64,000 bases of DNA, from contig NZ_JAALCR010000004.1 in assembly GCF_011065895.1 (NCBI RefSeq), positions 124,001 through 188,000 on the forward strand, written 5' to 3'. The notes under the pieces were generated by a model. It saw only the letters and a list, made by a program, of their open reading frames with translations. It was not told the origin of the DNA and did no database searches. This DNA is from Paludisphaera rhizosphaerae (GTDB taxonomy: Bacteria; Planctomycetota; Planctomycetia; Isosphaerales; Isosphaeraceae). How positions within the stretch are numbered: position 1 is the stretch's first letter; each line of letters opens with the position of its first letter. Both the position numbers and the translations under genes were made by a program. Below, piece after piece: positions 34,342 through 42,542 of the stretch.

Positions 34342-35214
34342 ATGTCGGTCGAAGCCACGACGCTGAGGCAGGTCTGCCCAATGTGCGGTTCGCCGAAGGC
34401 GACTCGCCTTCACGCCGTCGAGTCGCGAGGCGAGCGATTCGAGCTGGCCCGATGCCGGAGGTGCGGCCTTCATTACACCGATCCGAGGCCGACGGAAGAG
34501 TTCCTGGCGGCCTACTATTGCGGGGAATACCACCGAGAGCTGCAACGAGAAGGCGGGGCGGAATACGCCTTCGGAAGGAAGTATCGGCGGTATGCCGACT
34601 GGATCATGCGGCATACAAACGGAGGTCGATTCCTCGACATCGGCTGCGCGACCGGGCTTTTAGTGAGGATGATGGCCGACCGCGGCTTCCAGGCTGAAGG
34701 AGTCGAGATCAACGAAGAGAGCGCGGCCTGGGGGCGCAGCCACTACGGAGTCACAATCCACGACGGGCCCCTGGATCGATGCGGCCTGAGCCCCGAGTCG
34801 TTCAATGTGATCACGCTGACGGACGTACTGGAGCACACACTCCACCCGAGGGACTTTCTACTAAGGGCCGGGATGCTACTGAAGCCCGGCGGGATCGCTC
34901 TCATCTCCTTCCCGGATATCAACTCCATCGAGTCGAGATACCTCCACTTGATCGCGAAGCTGGCCCGGCGGCCCTGGCTGTGGGCGACGTGCTATATCCC
35001 CGGCCATATCTGGGAGTTCACGAGAGCCACCGCGCTCGACTGCTTCGAGAGCGCCGGCTTCGAACTCATCGGATTCCGACGATCTCACCAAGAGGACGAA
35101 GGACGGGCAAGAGCTCTGAAACTCCTATCGCTGCCTCTCCGCACGCTCGCCTGGACTCCGTTGGGAACCCGCCTCGGATCACAGATGGAATTCCTGATCC
35201 GGCTGAAATCTTAG
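34342..35214 (+). CDS. Methyltransferase with N-terminal zinc ribbon (Methyltransf_23 type)
   Basis: The product of about 290 residues starts with two CxxC pairs (CPMCG at about 12-16 and CRRCG at about 36-40) that form a zinc-ribbon-like lead. The SAM domain follows with FLDIGCATGLLVRMM (about 94-108), EGVEINEES and LTDVLEHTLHP. Such proteins are frequent in EPS and O-antigen loci as sugar or phosphate methyltransferases. The open frame extends far upstream into the previous gene, but the ATG at 34342 follows GAGG. It abuts the next gene with no gap. Confidence 0.88.
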   Translation: MSVEATTLRQVCPMCGSPKATRLHAVESRGERFELARCRRCGLHYTDPRPTEEFLAAYYCGEYHRELQREGGAEYAFGRKYRRYADWIMRHTNGGRFLDIGCATGLLVRMMADRGFQAEGVEINEESAAWGRSHYGVTIHDGPLDRCGLSPESFNVITLTDVLEHTLHPRDFLLRAGMLLKPGGIALISFPDINSIESRYLHLIAKLARRPWLWATCYIPGHIWEFTRATALDCFESAGFELIGFRRSHQEDEGRARALKLLSLPLRTLAWTPLGTRLGSQMEFLIRLKS

Positions 35215-36402
35215 ATGAATATCCTAATATATTCGACAAATTATCCTACCCTGAATGGGCCCGGGGGGATCGGCACTTACACGAAGCACCTGGCCCATGC
35301 GCTCGCCGACCTAGGGCAGAGGGTCCAGGTCGTAACGCATGTCGACGGTTCGCCGAGGTCGCATCTTAGTGACGGGGCGGTCCAGGTCGAGGCGGTCCCA
35401 GCCGGCTATCTGCCGATCCTCGATCGGGTGGTGCCGGGCGCGGGTGCCTGCATGAGGCTCAGGTCCTCGATGAGGAGTCGGGCCCGTCGCTATCGAGCGG
35501 ACGTGGTGGAGTTCCCCAACTGGGGGGGAGACGGCCTCGGGTTCGTGGTCCGTCGGCCTGTCCCTGTCGTCGTCAGGCTCCATACGTCATCCCTGACGAG
35601 CAGCGAAATCGACGGCCTCACTGCACAGCGAGCCGCGCGCTGGGATTCGCGGCGAGAGCGCTGGCTTTCCCTCGCGGCCGACGCTCTCGTGACCCACTCC
35701 CTGGCCCAGCGCCGCAAGTCCGCGCAAGAGCTACGGATTGATGAGGAAAGGATCGCGGTCGTACCGCACGGGATCGCGGTCGACCCCAAGTTCCGTCGGC
35801 CGCCGCGGGCGGGCCCCGGCCTAACGGTGGTCTACCTAGGTCGGATGGAGCGACGTAAGGGAACGCTCGACCTGATCCGGGCCATCCCCGAGGTGATCCG
35901 CCGGGTGCCCGAGGCCTCGTTCGTCCTCATCGGCGCCGACCGGCCGCACTGCCCCGGTGGGAGGACCCATGCCCAGTACATCGCCCAGGAACTGCCCGCC
36001 GAGGCGAGGGCGCGGATCGAGCTGACGGGCGAGCTCTCCGACGACGAGGTCGACCGCCGGCTCCAGCGGGCGGATCTCTTCGTCGCGCCCTCGCTATACG
36101 AGTCCTTCGGGCTCATCTTCCTGGAGGCCATGCGATGGGGGACGCCTGTGCTTGGCACCGCCACGGGCGGCATCCCGGAGATCGTTGAGGACGGCCGCTC
36201 GGGCCTGCTGGTTCCTCCAGAGGATCCCGAACGCCTCGCGGCGGCGATCGTCAATCTGCTGACCGACGAATCGCTGCGCTGCCGGCTCGGCGAGGCCGGC
36301 CGCCGTCGGGTCGAGACGCGCTTCACCGTCGAGCAGATGGCCCGCGGGACCCTCAGGGTCTACGAGCAGGCCCTGGAGCAATGGCGATGTCGAGCCAGCT
36401 AG
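35215..36402 (+). CDS. Glycosyltransferase family 4
   Basis: The 395-residue GT-B enzyme begins with the N-terminal GPGGIGTYTKHLAHALADLG (about 15-34), typical of GT4 acceptor-site loops. It has the C-terminal donor-binding motif SLYESFGLIFLEAMRWGTPVLG (about 295-316), including the E-x7-E pattern. It would add one sugar of the repeat unit from a nucleotide-sugar. Its start directly follows the preceding stop; its end overlaps the next glycosyltransferase gene by 22 bases. Confidence 0.92.
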   Translation: MNILIYSTNYPTLNGPGGIGTYTKHLAHALADLGQRVQVVTHVDGSPRSHLSDGAVQVEAVPAGYLPILDRVVPGAGACMRLRSSMRSRARRYRADVVEFPNWGGDGLGFVVRRPVPVVVRLHTSSLTSSEIDGLTAQRAARWDSRRERWLSLAADALVTHSLAQRRKSAQELRIDEERIAVVPHGIAVDPKFRRPPRAGPGLTVVYLGRMERRKGTLDLIRAIPEVIRRVPEASFVLIGADRPHCPGGRTHAQYIAQELPAEARARIELTGELSDDEVDRRLQRADLFVAPSLYESFGLIFLEAMRWGTPVLGTATGGIPEIVEDGRSGLLVPPEDPERLAAAIVNLLTDESLRCRLGEAGRRRVETRFTVEQMARGTLRVYEQALEQWRCRAS

Positions 36403-37352
36403 TGTCGTGCGTGATCCCGGCGTACAACTACGGCCACCTGGTGAGCCGCGCCGTCGAGAGCGCGCTCGCGCAGACCTACCGCGAGATCGAAGTCATCGTT
36501 GTCGACGACGGCAGCACTGACGGCACCGCCGAGCGGCTCGCGCCTTACCGAGACCGGATCCGGTATTTCTATCAGGAAAATCGGGGGTTGTCTGCAGCGC
36601 GGAACGCCGGGATCCGGCTCGCCAGGGGTGAATGGGTGGCCTTCCTCGACGCGGATGACGTTTGGCATCCCCGTAAGACCGAGGTGCAACTCAACGTGGC
36701 AGCCGGCAGGAGCGACGTCGCCCTGATCGGATCCCCTAAATACTACTCCACCATGCCGGAGCACCTGCCGCCGAATCCTGTCGTCCGGCAGCTAGGCGTC
36801 CGCGAGTTCCTGCTTTCAGCGCCGATCGGACCTTCCTCGGCACTGGTTCGGCGGACTTGCTTCGACGAGGTCGGCTACTTCGACGAGGCCCTCAGCTCGA
36901 TCGAGGACCGCGACATGTGGCTGCGTGTGGCGTCCCGCCACGCGGCGATCCAGGTCGATTGCCCCTGCTGGTACTACGAGCGGCACCCCGATCAGATGAG
37001 CCGGCACTCCGCACGGATGTACCTCAACTACGAGAGGGTCCTCCGAAAGTTCTTCGCCGAGCACCCTGAAGCGAACCGTCAGCGGGGGTTGGCCTACAGT
37101 TATCTCTACTACGACACGGCGCACAGCTACCGCCTCGAAGGTAACAGCTGGGCTGCCCTGCGCTTCATGTGCCGCTCGATCGGGCGTTGGCCCAGGGCCC
37201 TGGACGATCAGCGCACGAGCGAGCCCTTCATGAGATGGAAGTTTCTCGCCGTCGAGTTCCGGCGGGCTCTGGCATCGGGCGGCGCGCCGCCGCTGCCGCC
37301 CTGGCGGGAGTTTTCGTCCAGGCCCCACGCGAACGAGGCGGCCCGCCCATGA
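36381..37352 (+). CDS. Glycosyltransferase family 2
   Basis: The 323-residue GT-A enzyme shows SCVIPAYNYGHLVSRAVES (about 8-26), VIVVDDGSTDGT and the metal-binding DAD in AFLDADDVWHP (about 89-99), with an ENRGLSAARNAG segment between. It is an inverting transferase of the EPS repeat unit. It overlaps the GT4 gene upstream (by 22 bases) and the epimerase gene downstream (ATGA), so it belongs to one translationally coupled block. Confidence 0.92.
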   Translation: MAMSSQLVSCVIPAYNYGHLVSRAVESALAQTYREIEVIVVDDGSTDGTAERLAPYRDRIRYFYQENRGLSAARNAGIRLARGEWVAFLDADDVWHPRKTEVQLNVAAGRSDVALIGSPKYYSTMPEHLPPNPVVRQLGVREFLLSAPIGPSSALVRRTCFDEVGYFDEALSSIEDRDMWLRVASRHAAIQVDCPCWYYERHPDQMSRHSARMYLNYERVLRKFFAEHPEANRQRGLAYSYLYYDTAHSYRLEGNSWAALRFMCRSIGRWPRALDDQRTSEPFMRWKFLAVEFRRALASGGAPPLPPWREFSSRPHANEAARP

Positions 37353-38440
37353 AAGTCATCGTCGTTGCTGGCACGCGGCCGAATTTCATGAAAGTGGCGC
37401 CGTTGATGTGGGAATTGGCCCGACGGCCCGCCGTTGAGCCCTTCTTGATCCACACCGGCCAGCACTACGACCAGCGGATGTCGCGCCTCTTCTTCGAGGA
37501 ACTGAACATCCCGAGTCCCGACGTCGACCTCGGCGTTGGCTCGGGCACGCATGCGAGCCAGACGGCCGAGGTTCTGAAGCGGATCGAGCCGGTCCTGGTC
37601 GACTGGAAGCCCGACGTCGTTATGGTCGTCGGAGACGTCAACTCGACGCTCGCCGCCGCGCTGGCGGCGGTCAAGCTGGGCATACCGGTGGCCCACGTCG
37701 AAGCCGGGTTGCGCAGCTTCGACCGAACGATGCCCGAGGAGATCAACCGAATTCTGACTGATGCGATCAGCCGCTTCCTCTTCGTCTCGGAACGTAGCGG
37801 AGTCGAGAACTTGCGTCGGGAGGGGATATCAGGCGAGCAGGTCGTTCTGGTCGGCAACGTGATGATCGATACCCTGCTGGCCTGCCGCCGCCGCAGCGAG
37901 GGGTCGCCGATCCTGGCCGACCTGGGCCTGTCGAGCCGCCCCTATGCCGTCCTGACGCTCCACCGGCCGGCCAATGTCGAGAATCCGAACGTCTTCCGCG
38001 GGCTCATGGAGGCCATCGAGAGGCTCGGCCAGGCGCTGCCGATCGTCTTTCCGGTCCATCCGAGGACCCGAGCCGTCCTGGACGGCACTCGAGCCACGTC
38101 GAACCACAACCTGATCCTGACCGAACCGCTGGGCTATCTCGACTTCATGAAGCTCCTTGCGAACGCTCGATTAGTGCTGACCGACTCGGGTGGAATTCAA
38201 GAAGAGACGACGGTGCTCGGCGTCGCGTGTGTCACGCTGAGAGAGAACACCGAGCGACCAGTGACCGTCGAACAGGGCACCAATGTCTTGGCCGGGCTCG
38301 AGCCCAAGCGGATTGTCGCCGCGGGATTGGACGCCCTGGAGCGGCCGCTTCGCCAGGAACGCATCCCCGAACTATGGGACGGACAGGCAGCCGGGCGCAT
38401 CGTCGACGTCCTGACGGCGGACTCGGCCCATGTTCTTTGA
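37349..38440 (+). CDS. wecB: UDP-N-acetylglucosamine 2-epimerase (non-hydrolysing)
   Basis: The 363-residue protein matches WecB/MnaA: AGTRPNFMKVAPLM (about 6-19), HTGQHYDQRMS, GDVNSTLAAALAA (about 91-103), HVEAGLRSFDRTMPEEINR (about 112-130) and VHPRTR. The late motif TDSGGIQEE (about 278-286) is also present. It interconverts UDP-GlcNAc and UDP-ManNAc. The start at 37349 overlaps the previous stop; the longer frame from 37169 is not credible. Together with the dehydrogenase at 55242 it can make UDP-ManNAcA. Confidence 0.94.
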   Translation: MKVIVVAGTRPNFMKVAPLMWELARRPAVEPFLIHTGQHYDQRMSRLFFEELNIPSPDVDLGVGSGTHASQTAEVLKRIEPVLVDWKPDVVMVVGDVNSTLAAALAAVKLGIPVAHVEAGLRSFDRTMPEEINRILTDAISRFLFVSERSGVENLRREGISGEQVVLVGNVMIDTLLACRRRSEGSPILADLGLSSRPYAVLTLHRPANVENPNVFRGLMEAIERLGQALPIVFPVHPRTRAVLDGTRATSNHNLILTEPLGYLDFMKLLANARLVLTDSGGIQEETTVLGVACVTLRENTERPVTVEQGTNVLAGLEPKRIVAAGLDALERPLRQERIPELWDGQAAGRIVDVLTADSAHVL

Positions 38441-39476
38441 GCGTCAGGCGGGGCTGGAGTCGAAGAGGTGGAGGTTGGTCATCCGGGCGTTATCCTGGGC
38501 CTGCCGGGGCTACCTCGTGGCGACGCTTGGATTATGGCTCGTCGTGGCGACGCTTGGCGACCGCTGGTGGCCGGCGACCCTGTTCCTCTATGGCCCTCGC
38601 TGGCTCTGGGCCCTGCCGCTGGCGGCCCTCGTCCCCGCAGCGGTCGTCGCGCGGCGGTGGGGCCTGCTCTGGCAATTGGGAAGCGCCGCGGTCGTTGTCG
38701 CCGTTCCGGTGATGGGCCTCTGCATCCCGTGGCGGTTCTGGCTTGATCGCAGGCCGTCGCAGTTCGCGGTACGGGTGCTCTCGCTGAACACTCAGGGCGG
38801 AGGGGTCGATACCGATCGTCTGGCCGCCCTGATAGGCGACACAACGCCGGACGTGGTTGCCCTCCAGGAGCAGACCGGATTCCCGGAGGCCGGCCGCGAT
38901 TGGAGGACCGACTGGCACGTTTCCACGAGCGACGGGCTTTGCGTGGGAAGTCGTTACCCGATCGAGTCGCCCAAACAGATGGCGAACGTCGTCCCGGGGG
39001 TCGACGGGGCTGTCACCAGGGTCGACCTGGTCACGCCCGCCGGCCGTGTTGCTTTCTACAATCTCCATTTGGAGACGCCGCGAGAGGGACTGGCGGCCGT
39101 GGTAAATCGGCGACTCGGAGCCCTCGCCGGCGTCCCGGAACTCGACGAAGTCACAGCCCAGCGCCACGCCGAATCGCGGGTCATGAGCGATTGGATAGCG
39201 CCATCCGACGGCGGGGCGGTGCTGCTGGCCGGCGACTTCAACATGCCCGGCGAGAGCGTCATCTTCAGGCGGCTCTGGTCGCGATACACGGACGCCTTTT
39301 TGGCCGCCGGCCTGGGATTCGGCCACACGAAATTTACTCGCTGGTTCGGTGTGCGGATCGATCACATCCTGGCCGGGCCGGGCTGGAGAGTCCGCCGCTG
39401 CTGGGTCGGCCCCGACGTAGGATCGGACCACAGGCCCTTGATCGCGGATATCGACTGGGTCGGAGGCGTCGAGTGA
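38430..39476 (+). CDS. Membrane-anchored endonuclease/exonuclease/phosphatase-fold protein
   Basis: The 348-residue protein has three hydrophobic helices at the start (residues about 18-95). A DNase-I-like EEP domain follows with VRVLSLNTQGG (about 113-123), PDVVALQEQ (catalytic Glu), NLHLETPREG, LAGDFNMP (about 270-277) and the terminal GSDHRPLIADI with the catalytic His. In this fold the substrate may be DNA, a phosphoinositide-like lipid or another phosphodiester. The membrane anchor and location suggest a lipid- or sugar-phosphate ester rather than DNA; this is an inference. It overlaps the wecB-like gene by 11 bases. Confidence 0.82.
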   Translation: MFFERQAGLESKRWRLVIRALSWACRGYLVATLGLWLVVATLGDRWWPATLFLYGPRWLWALPLAALVPAAVVARRWGLLWQLGSAAVVVAVPVMGLCIPWRFWLDRRPSQFAVRVLSLNTQGGGVDTDRLAALIGDTTPDVVALQEQTGFPEAGRDWRTDWHVSTSDGLCVGSRYPIESPKQMANVVPGVDGAVTRVDLVTPAGRVAFYNLHLETPREGLAAVVNRRLGALAGVPELDEVTAQRHAESRVMSDWIAPSDGGAVLLAGDFNMPGESVIFRRLWSRYTDAFLAAGLGFGHTKFTRWFGVRIDHILAGPGWRVRRCWVGPDVGSDHRPLIADIDWVGGVE

Positions 39477-39493
39477 ATCCGGGAGGAGCGGCG

Positions 39494-40252
39494 ATGGTGA
39501 GCGTGTATCGGTTCGTCGCCATGTCGGGGCACCCCGCGGCGCGGGCGGCCCGGTCGATCCGCCAGCGGGTGCTTGACTTCACCTTGCCCGCCCCGCGACC
39601 CCTCGTGCTCCCAATAGTCTGGACCTTCCTGGCGCTTCGTGCCGCCTACTACTTCGCCGTGAGAGTGTTCGTCTGCGAGCCCTTTTTCAAGGCTTCCTGT
39701 CGTCGATGCGGCCGAGGAGTGCGGACGGGGGTTTATATCCACTGGATCCAGGGGCCAGGTCAGATCATCGTCGGGGACGGCGTTCTGGTCGACGGGAAGT
39801 GCGCTTTCAGCTTCGCTGCGCGTTATTGCGAGAGTCCCACTCTGGAGATCGGCGATCTGACGGAGATCGGGCACGGTTGCAGGTTCACGGTCGGGAAACG
39901 GATCACCATCGGACGCCGCTGTCACCTGTCATCCAGCGTCTGGATGTTCGACTCAAGCGGCCATCCCTCTGACGCCGGCCGCCGCGCGGCCGGGTTGCCG
40001 GCGGACGACGCGGACGTGCGACCGATCACGCTCGGCAACGACGTCTGGATCGGCAGCTGCGCAATGATCCATCCCGGAGTAAGCCTGGGTGACGGATGTG
40101 TCGTCTCGGCCGGGTCGGTCGTCCTGACCGACGTACCGCCGAACACCATCGTCGCAGGGAATCCGGCGAGGCAGATCGTTTCCCTGCCGCGGGCCGTGGT
40201 CTCCAGGCCCGAGGCGGCCGCTAACGGTCGGCTCGGCGTCGCCCGCACATGA
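39494..40252 (+). CDS. Left-handed β-helix O-acyltransferase
   Basis: The 252-residue protein has a hydrophobic N-terminal region (about residues 38-60) and then hexapeptide repeats: GQIIVGDGVLVDG, TLEIGDLTEIGHG, NDVWIGSCAMIHPGVSLGDG and the closing SVVLTDVPPNTIVAGNPARQI (about 210-230). This is the LbH acetyltransferase fold, with the usual NP-A ending. It would O-acetylate an EPS sugar. The ATG at 39494 has GGAGGAG upstream. It is followed after 46 bases by the carrier-protein gene. Confidence 0.85.
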   Translation: MVSVYRFVAMSGHPAARAARSIRQRVLDFTLPAPRPLVLPIVWTFLALRAAYYFAVRVFVCEPFFKASCRRCGRGVRTGVYIHWIQGPGQIIVGDGVLVDGKCAFSFAARYCESPTLEIGDLTEIGHGCRFTVGKRITIGRRCHLSSSVWMFDSSGHPSDAGRRAAGLPADDADVRPITLGNDVWIGSCAMIHPGVSLGDGCVVSAGSVVLTDVPPNTIVAGNPARQIVSLPRAVVSRPEAAANGRLGVART

Positions 40253-40298
40253 GCGGTCCGAATCGGATTTATCTATTCCCTTTCGAGGAGGAGAAGCC

Positions 40299-40544
40299 GT
40301 GCCGATGGCCACTGCGCTGGACGAGATCACCGCGACGCTTCTCCGGGTCGGAAAGCTTGAGAGCATCGGCCTTGAGGAGGACATCTATGAAGCCGGATTC
40401 CCGTCGATCCAGGCTCTCGAACTGCTCCTGGAGTTGGAGTCGGCCTGCGGCGTGAGCATCCCGGACGACCAGTTCATGAAAGCGAGGACGGCGCGTGCCC
40501 TGCTCGGGTTGGTCGTCGGCCTCCAGCAGGAGCAGGCCGCATGA
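40299..40544 (+). CDS. Stand-alone acyl/peptidyl carrier protein
   Basis: An 81-residue acidic helical protein with a carrier-protein helix II: the predicted phosphopantetheine serine is Ser36 in YEAGFPSIQALELLLELE. The usual DSL triplet is replaced by PSI, as is common in carriers that serve amino acid:[carrier protein] ligases rather than fatty-acid synthases. It starts at a GTG (40299; GAGGAGGAG upstream) or at the ATG six bases later. The stop overlaps the ATG of the ligase gene, so both proteins are made together. It would hold an aminoacyl thioester. Confidence 0.85.
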   Translation: MPMATALDEITATLLRVGKLESIGLEEDIYEAGFPSIQALELLLELESACGVSIPDDQFMKARTARALLGLVVGLQQEQAA

Positions 40545-41716
40545 CGACCAAGATTCGTGCCGCAATCCGACTGGCGACGCCCGCACATGAGATGGCTCAG
40601 GAGGAGATCCTTAAGCAGGTCGCCTATCTATCCAAGGAGATCGCCGACCCGTGTTTCGATCCGGGCGGGACGATGCTGGAGTTCGACGCCCCGACTGATT
40701 CGGCGGACGCGTTGGGGCGCGGCGTCGAAGAATTGGCCCGGCGCGTGCAACGGGGCCTTCGCGGCCTCCAACGCCGCGTCGCCTATCGGAGTTCAGCGGC
40801 TGAACGCCCGACCTTCCTGGGCGACGGTGAAGTACCGGGGCTCCATCGACTCGGTCCCGGACAGGTCGCTTTGGAAGGGCTGACGCTTCAGCTTTTCCGC
40901 TACTTCGACCGCGTCTTCGAGGAGTTCGGGCGGGCCTGGGACGCGCGGCCGGTCCTGACCCCGACCCTGATCCCAACCGGGGCGTTGGCCAAGTGCGACT
41001 ACTTCCGGTCGTTCCCGAATGTCGTCACCTTCGCCTGCCACCTGCCCGAAGACCCGGCTCGCGTCGAGGACTTCCGGGCCCGGCACTACGATCGCCAGGA
41101 TCTCGACGATCGGGCCCTGGCCGACCTGGAGACCCCCGAGGCGTGCCTCTCACCGGCCGTCTGCTACCACGTCTACCACCTGAACTCCGGGCGAGTCGTC
41201 CCGTCCGGAGGCTTGACCTACGGGGTCAGCGGGAAGTGCTTCCGGTACGAGTCCAGCAACCTGTCCGACCTCCGCCGGCTCTGGGATTTCACGATGCGAG
41301 AGGTCGTCTTCCTCGGTGGACGGGAGCAGGTCCTGGCGCTACGCGAGCAGTCGATTGAGCGGATGGGTCGGTTCCTGGAGGAGCATCGATTGGCCGGCGA
41401 GATCCGCACAGCGAGCGACCCCTTCTTCATCGCTCCGGAGGCGGTCGCCAAGGCCTACTTTCAACTCAGTTCGGAAACGAAGTTCGAGATCTCCTTGATG
41501 CTCCCCGACGACGCTCGCCTGGCCGTTGGGTCGCACAACTACCACACCGACTTCTTCGGCCGGGCGTTCGACGTGAGACTCGACGACGGCGGGCTGATGC
41601 ACAGCGTCTGCGTCGCCTTCGGCCTGGAACGCTGGGTGCACGCATTTCTGACGCAACACGGTGTCGACGCCAGACGCTGGCCCGAGGTCGTCCGCTCCGC
41701 TCGCGAGTTCCAATAA
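40541..41716 (+). CDS. Amino acid:[carrier protein] ligase (class II aaRS-like)
   Basis: The 391-residue protein resembles the truncated seryl-tRNA-synthetase homologues that load amino acids on carrier proteins. It shows a motif 2-like GKCFRYES (231-238) and a motif 3-like CVAFGLERW (357-365). There is no N-terminal tRNA-binding coiled coil. Cys152 (ALAKCDYF), Glu237 and Cys357 are placed like the zinc ligands of atypical archaeal SerRS, though I cannot verify the alignment. The family activates glycine, alanine or a similar amino acid with ATP and transfers it to phosphopantetheine. The upstream, overlapping carrier-protein gene supports this role. Confidence 0.8.
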   Translation: MTTKIRAAIRLATPAHEMAQEEILKQVAYLSKEIADPCFDPGGTMLEFDAPTDSADALGRGVEELARRVQRGLRGLQRRVAYRSSAAERPTFLGDGEVPGLHRLGPGQVALEGLTLQLFRYFDRVFEEFGRAWDARPVLTPTLIPTGALAKCDYFRSFPNVVTFACHLPEDPARVEDFRARHYDRQDLDDRALADLETPEACLSPAVCYHVYHLNSGRVVPSGGLTYGVSGKCFRYESSNLSDLRRLWDFTMREVVFLGGREQVLALREQSIERMGRFLEEHRLAGEIRTASDPFFIAPEAVAKAYFQLSSETKFEISLMLPDDARLAVGSHNYHTDFFGRAFDVRLDDGGLMHSVCVAFGLERWVHAFLTQHGVDARRWPEVVRSAREFQ

Positions 41717-41793
41717 CCCTGTGCGGAGGTCGTTCATCGGACGGTCCGATGGGCGACTCGTTCGCACGCCCGACAGCGAATGCGAGGGAAAGC

Positions 41794-42465
41794 ATGGTCG
41801 GGACTATGCGATCCGCGTACTGGACGGCCCGACGGACCCTGGGCTTGACCCCCATGCGTCGGACGCTTGCCGAATTGGAACGGCGAGGGGTCGTCGTGAA
41901 GGATTTGGTCACACTGGAAGCCTTCGGGGGCACGGGCGACAACCACATCCTCGATTACGCCGCCCGGGTGGCCTCCCTGGAAATCTGGGAGATCGACCCC
42001 GCGTGCGAGCCCATCCTCCGGCGCAAGGCGCCGACAGCCAAGATCCTCATCACCGACTCGATCGCCCAACTCCATCGGACTCAATCCCGATACGACTTCA
42101 TCATCTTCGACAATCCCATGGCCGACTATAACGACCACAAGTATTGCGAGCACTTCGACCTGTTCCCCGGCGTGTTCGAAGTTGCGGCCGACGAGGCCGT
42201 CCTGGCCTTGAGCGTGGTGACGAGGCCCACGCCACTGTCCCGGAGGCGAGCGCCGCACCTCTTCAATGAGGTCCACCTGCGGCGTCGACGGGAATTCTAC
42301 GGCACTTCGACCCCGGATGACGTCGGCTTTGACGAAATGGCCCGAACTTACCACCGGCTCGCGGAGGCGGCCGGCTTTCATGTCGACTGGTGGTTCGGCC
42401 TCGAGCGGTCGATCGCCCATTTCATAGTCATGAAGATTCGGCGGTCCTGCGCCGCCGTCGAGTGA
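41794..42465 (+). CDS. SAM-dependent methyltransferase-like protein
   Basis: The product of about 223 residues has a Rossmann SAM-binding pattern: LEAFGGTGDNHILDYA (about 42-57), the acidic EIWEIDP (about 63-69) and DFIIFDNPMADYND (about 99-112), resembling spermidine-synthase-like methyltransferases. The start at 41794 is preceded by GAGGG; the ATG at 41749 has no ribosome-binding site. It lies between the amino acid:carrier ligase and the dioxygenase, so it could methylate a carrier-bound amino acid, or the final ester or amide. The substrate is an inference; the fold assignment is fairly sure. Confidence 0.7.
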   Translation: MVGTMRSAYWTARRTLGLTPMRRTLAELERRGVVVKDLVTLEAFGGTGDNHILDYAARVASLEIWEIDPACEPILRRKAPTAKILITDSIAQLHRTQSRYDFIIFDNPMADYNDHKYCEHFDLFPGVFEVAADEAVLALSVVTRPTPLSRRRAPHLFNEVHLRRRREFYGTSTPDDVGFDEMARTYHRLAEAAGFHVDWWFGLERSIAHFIVMKIRRSCAAVE

Positions 42466-42542
42466 GCCGAGGCGGCCGTCGGCTCGCACTCCCCTCGCTT
42501 CGCCACGTCTCCTCCCCTCTCCTGCGCGCACCGAGGACTCGC

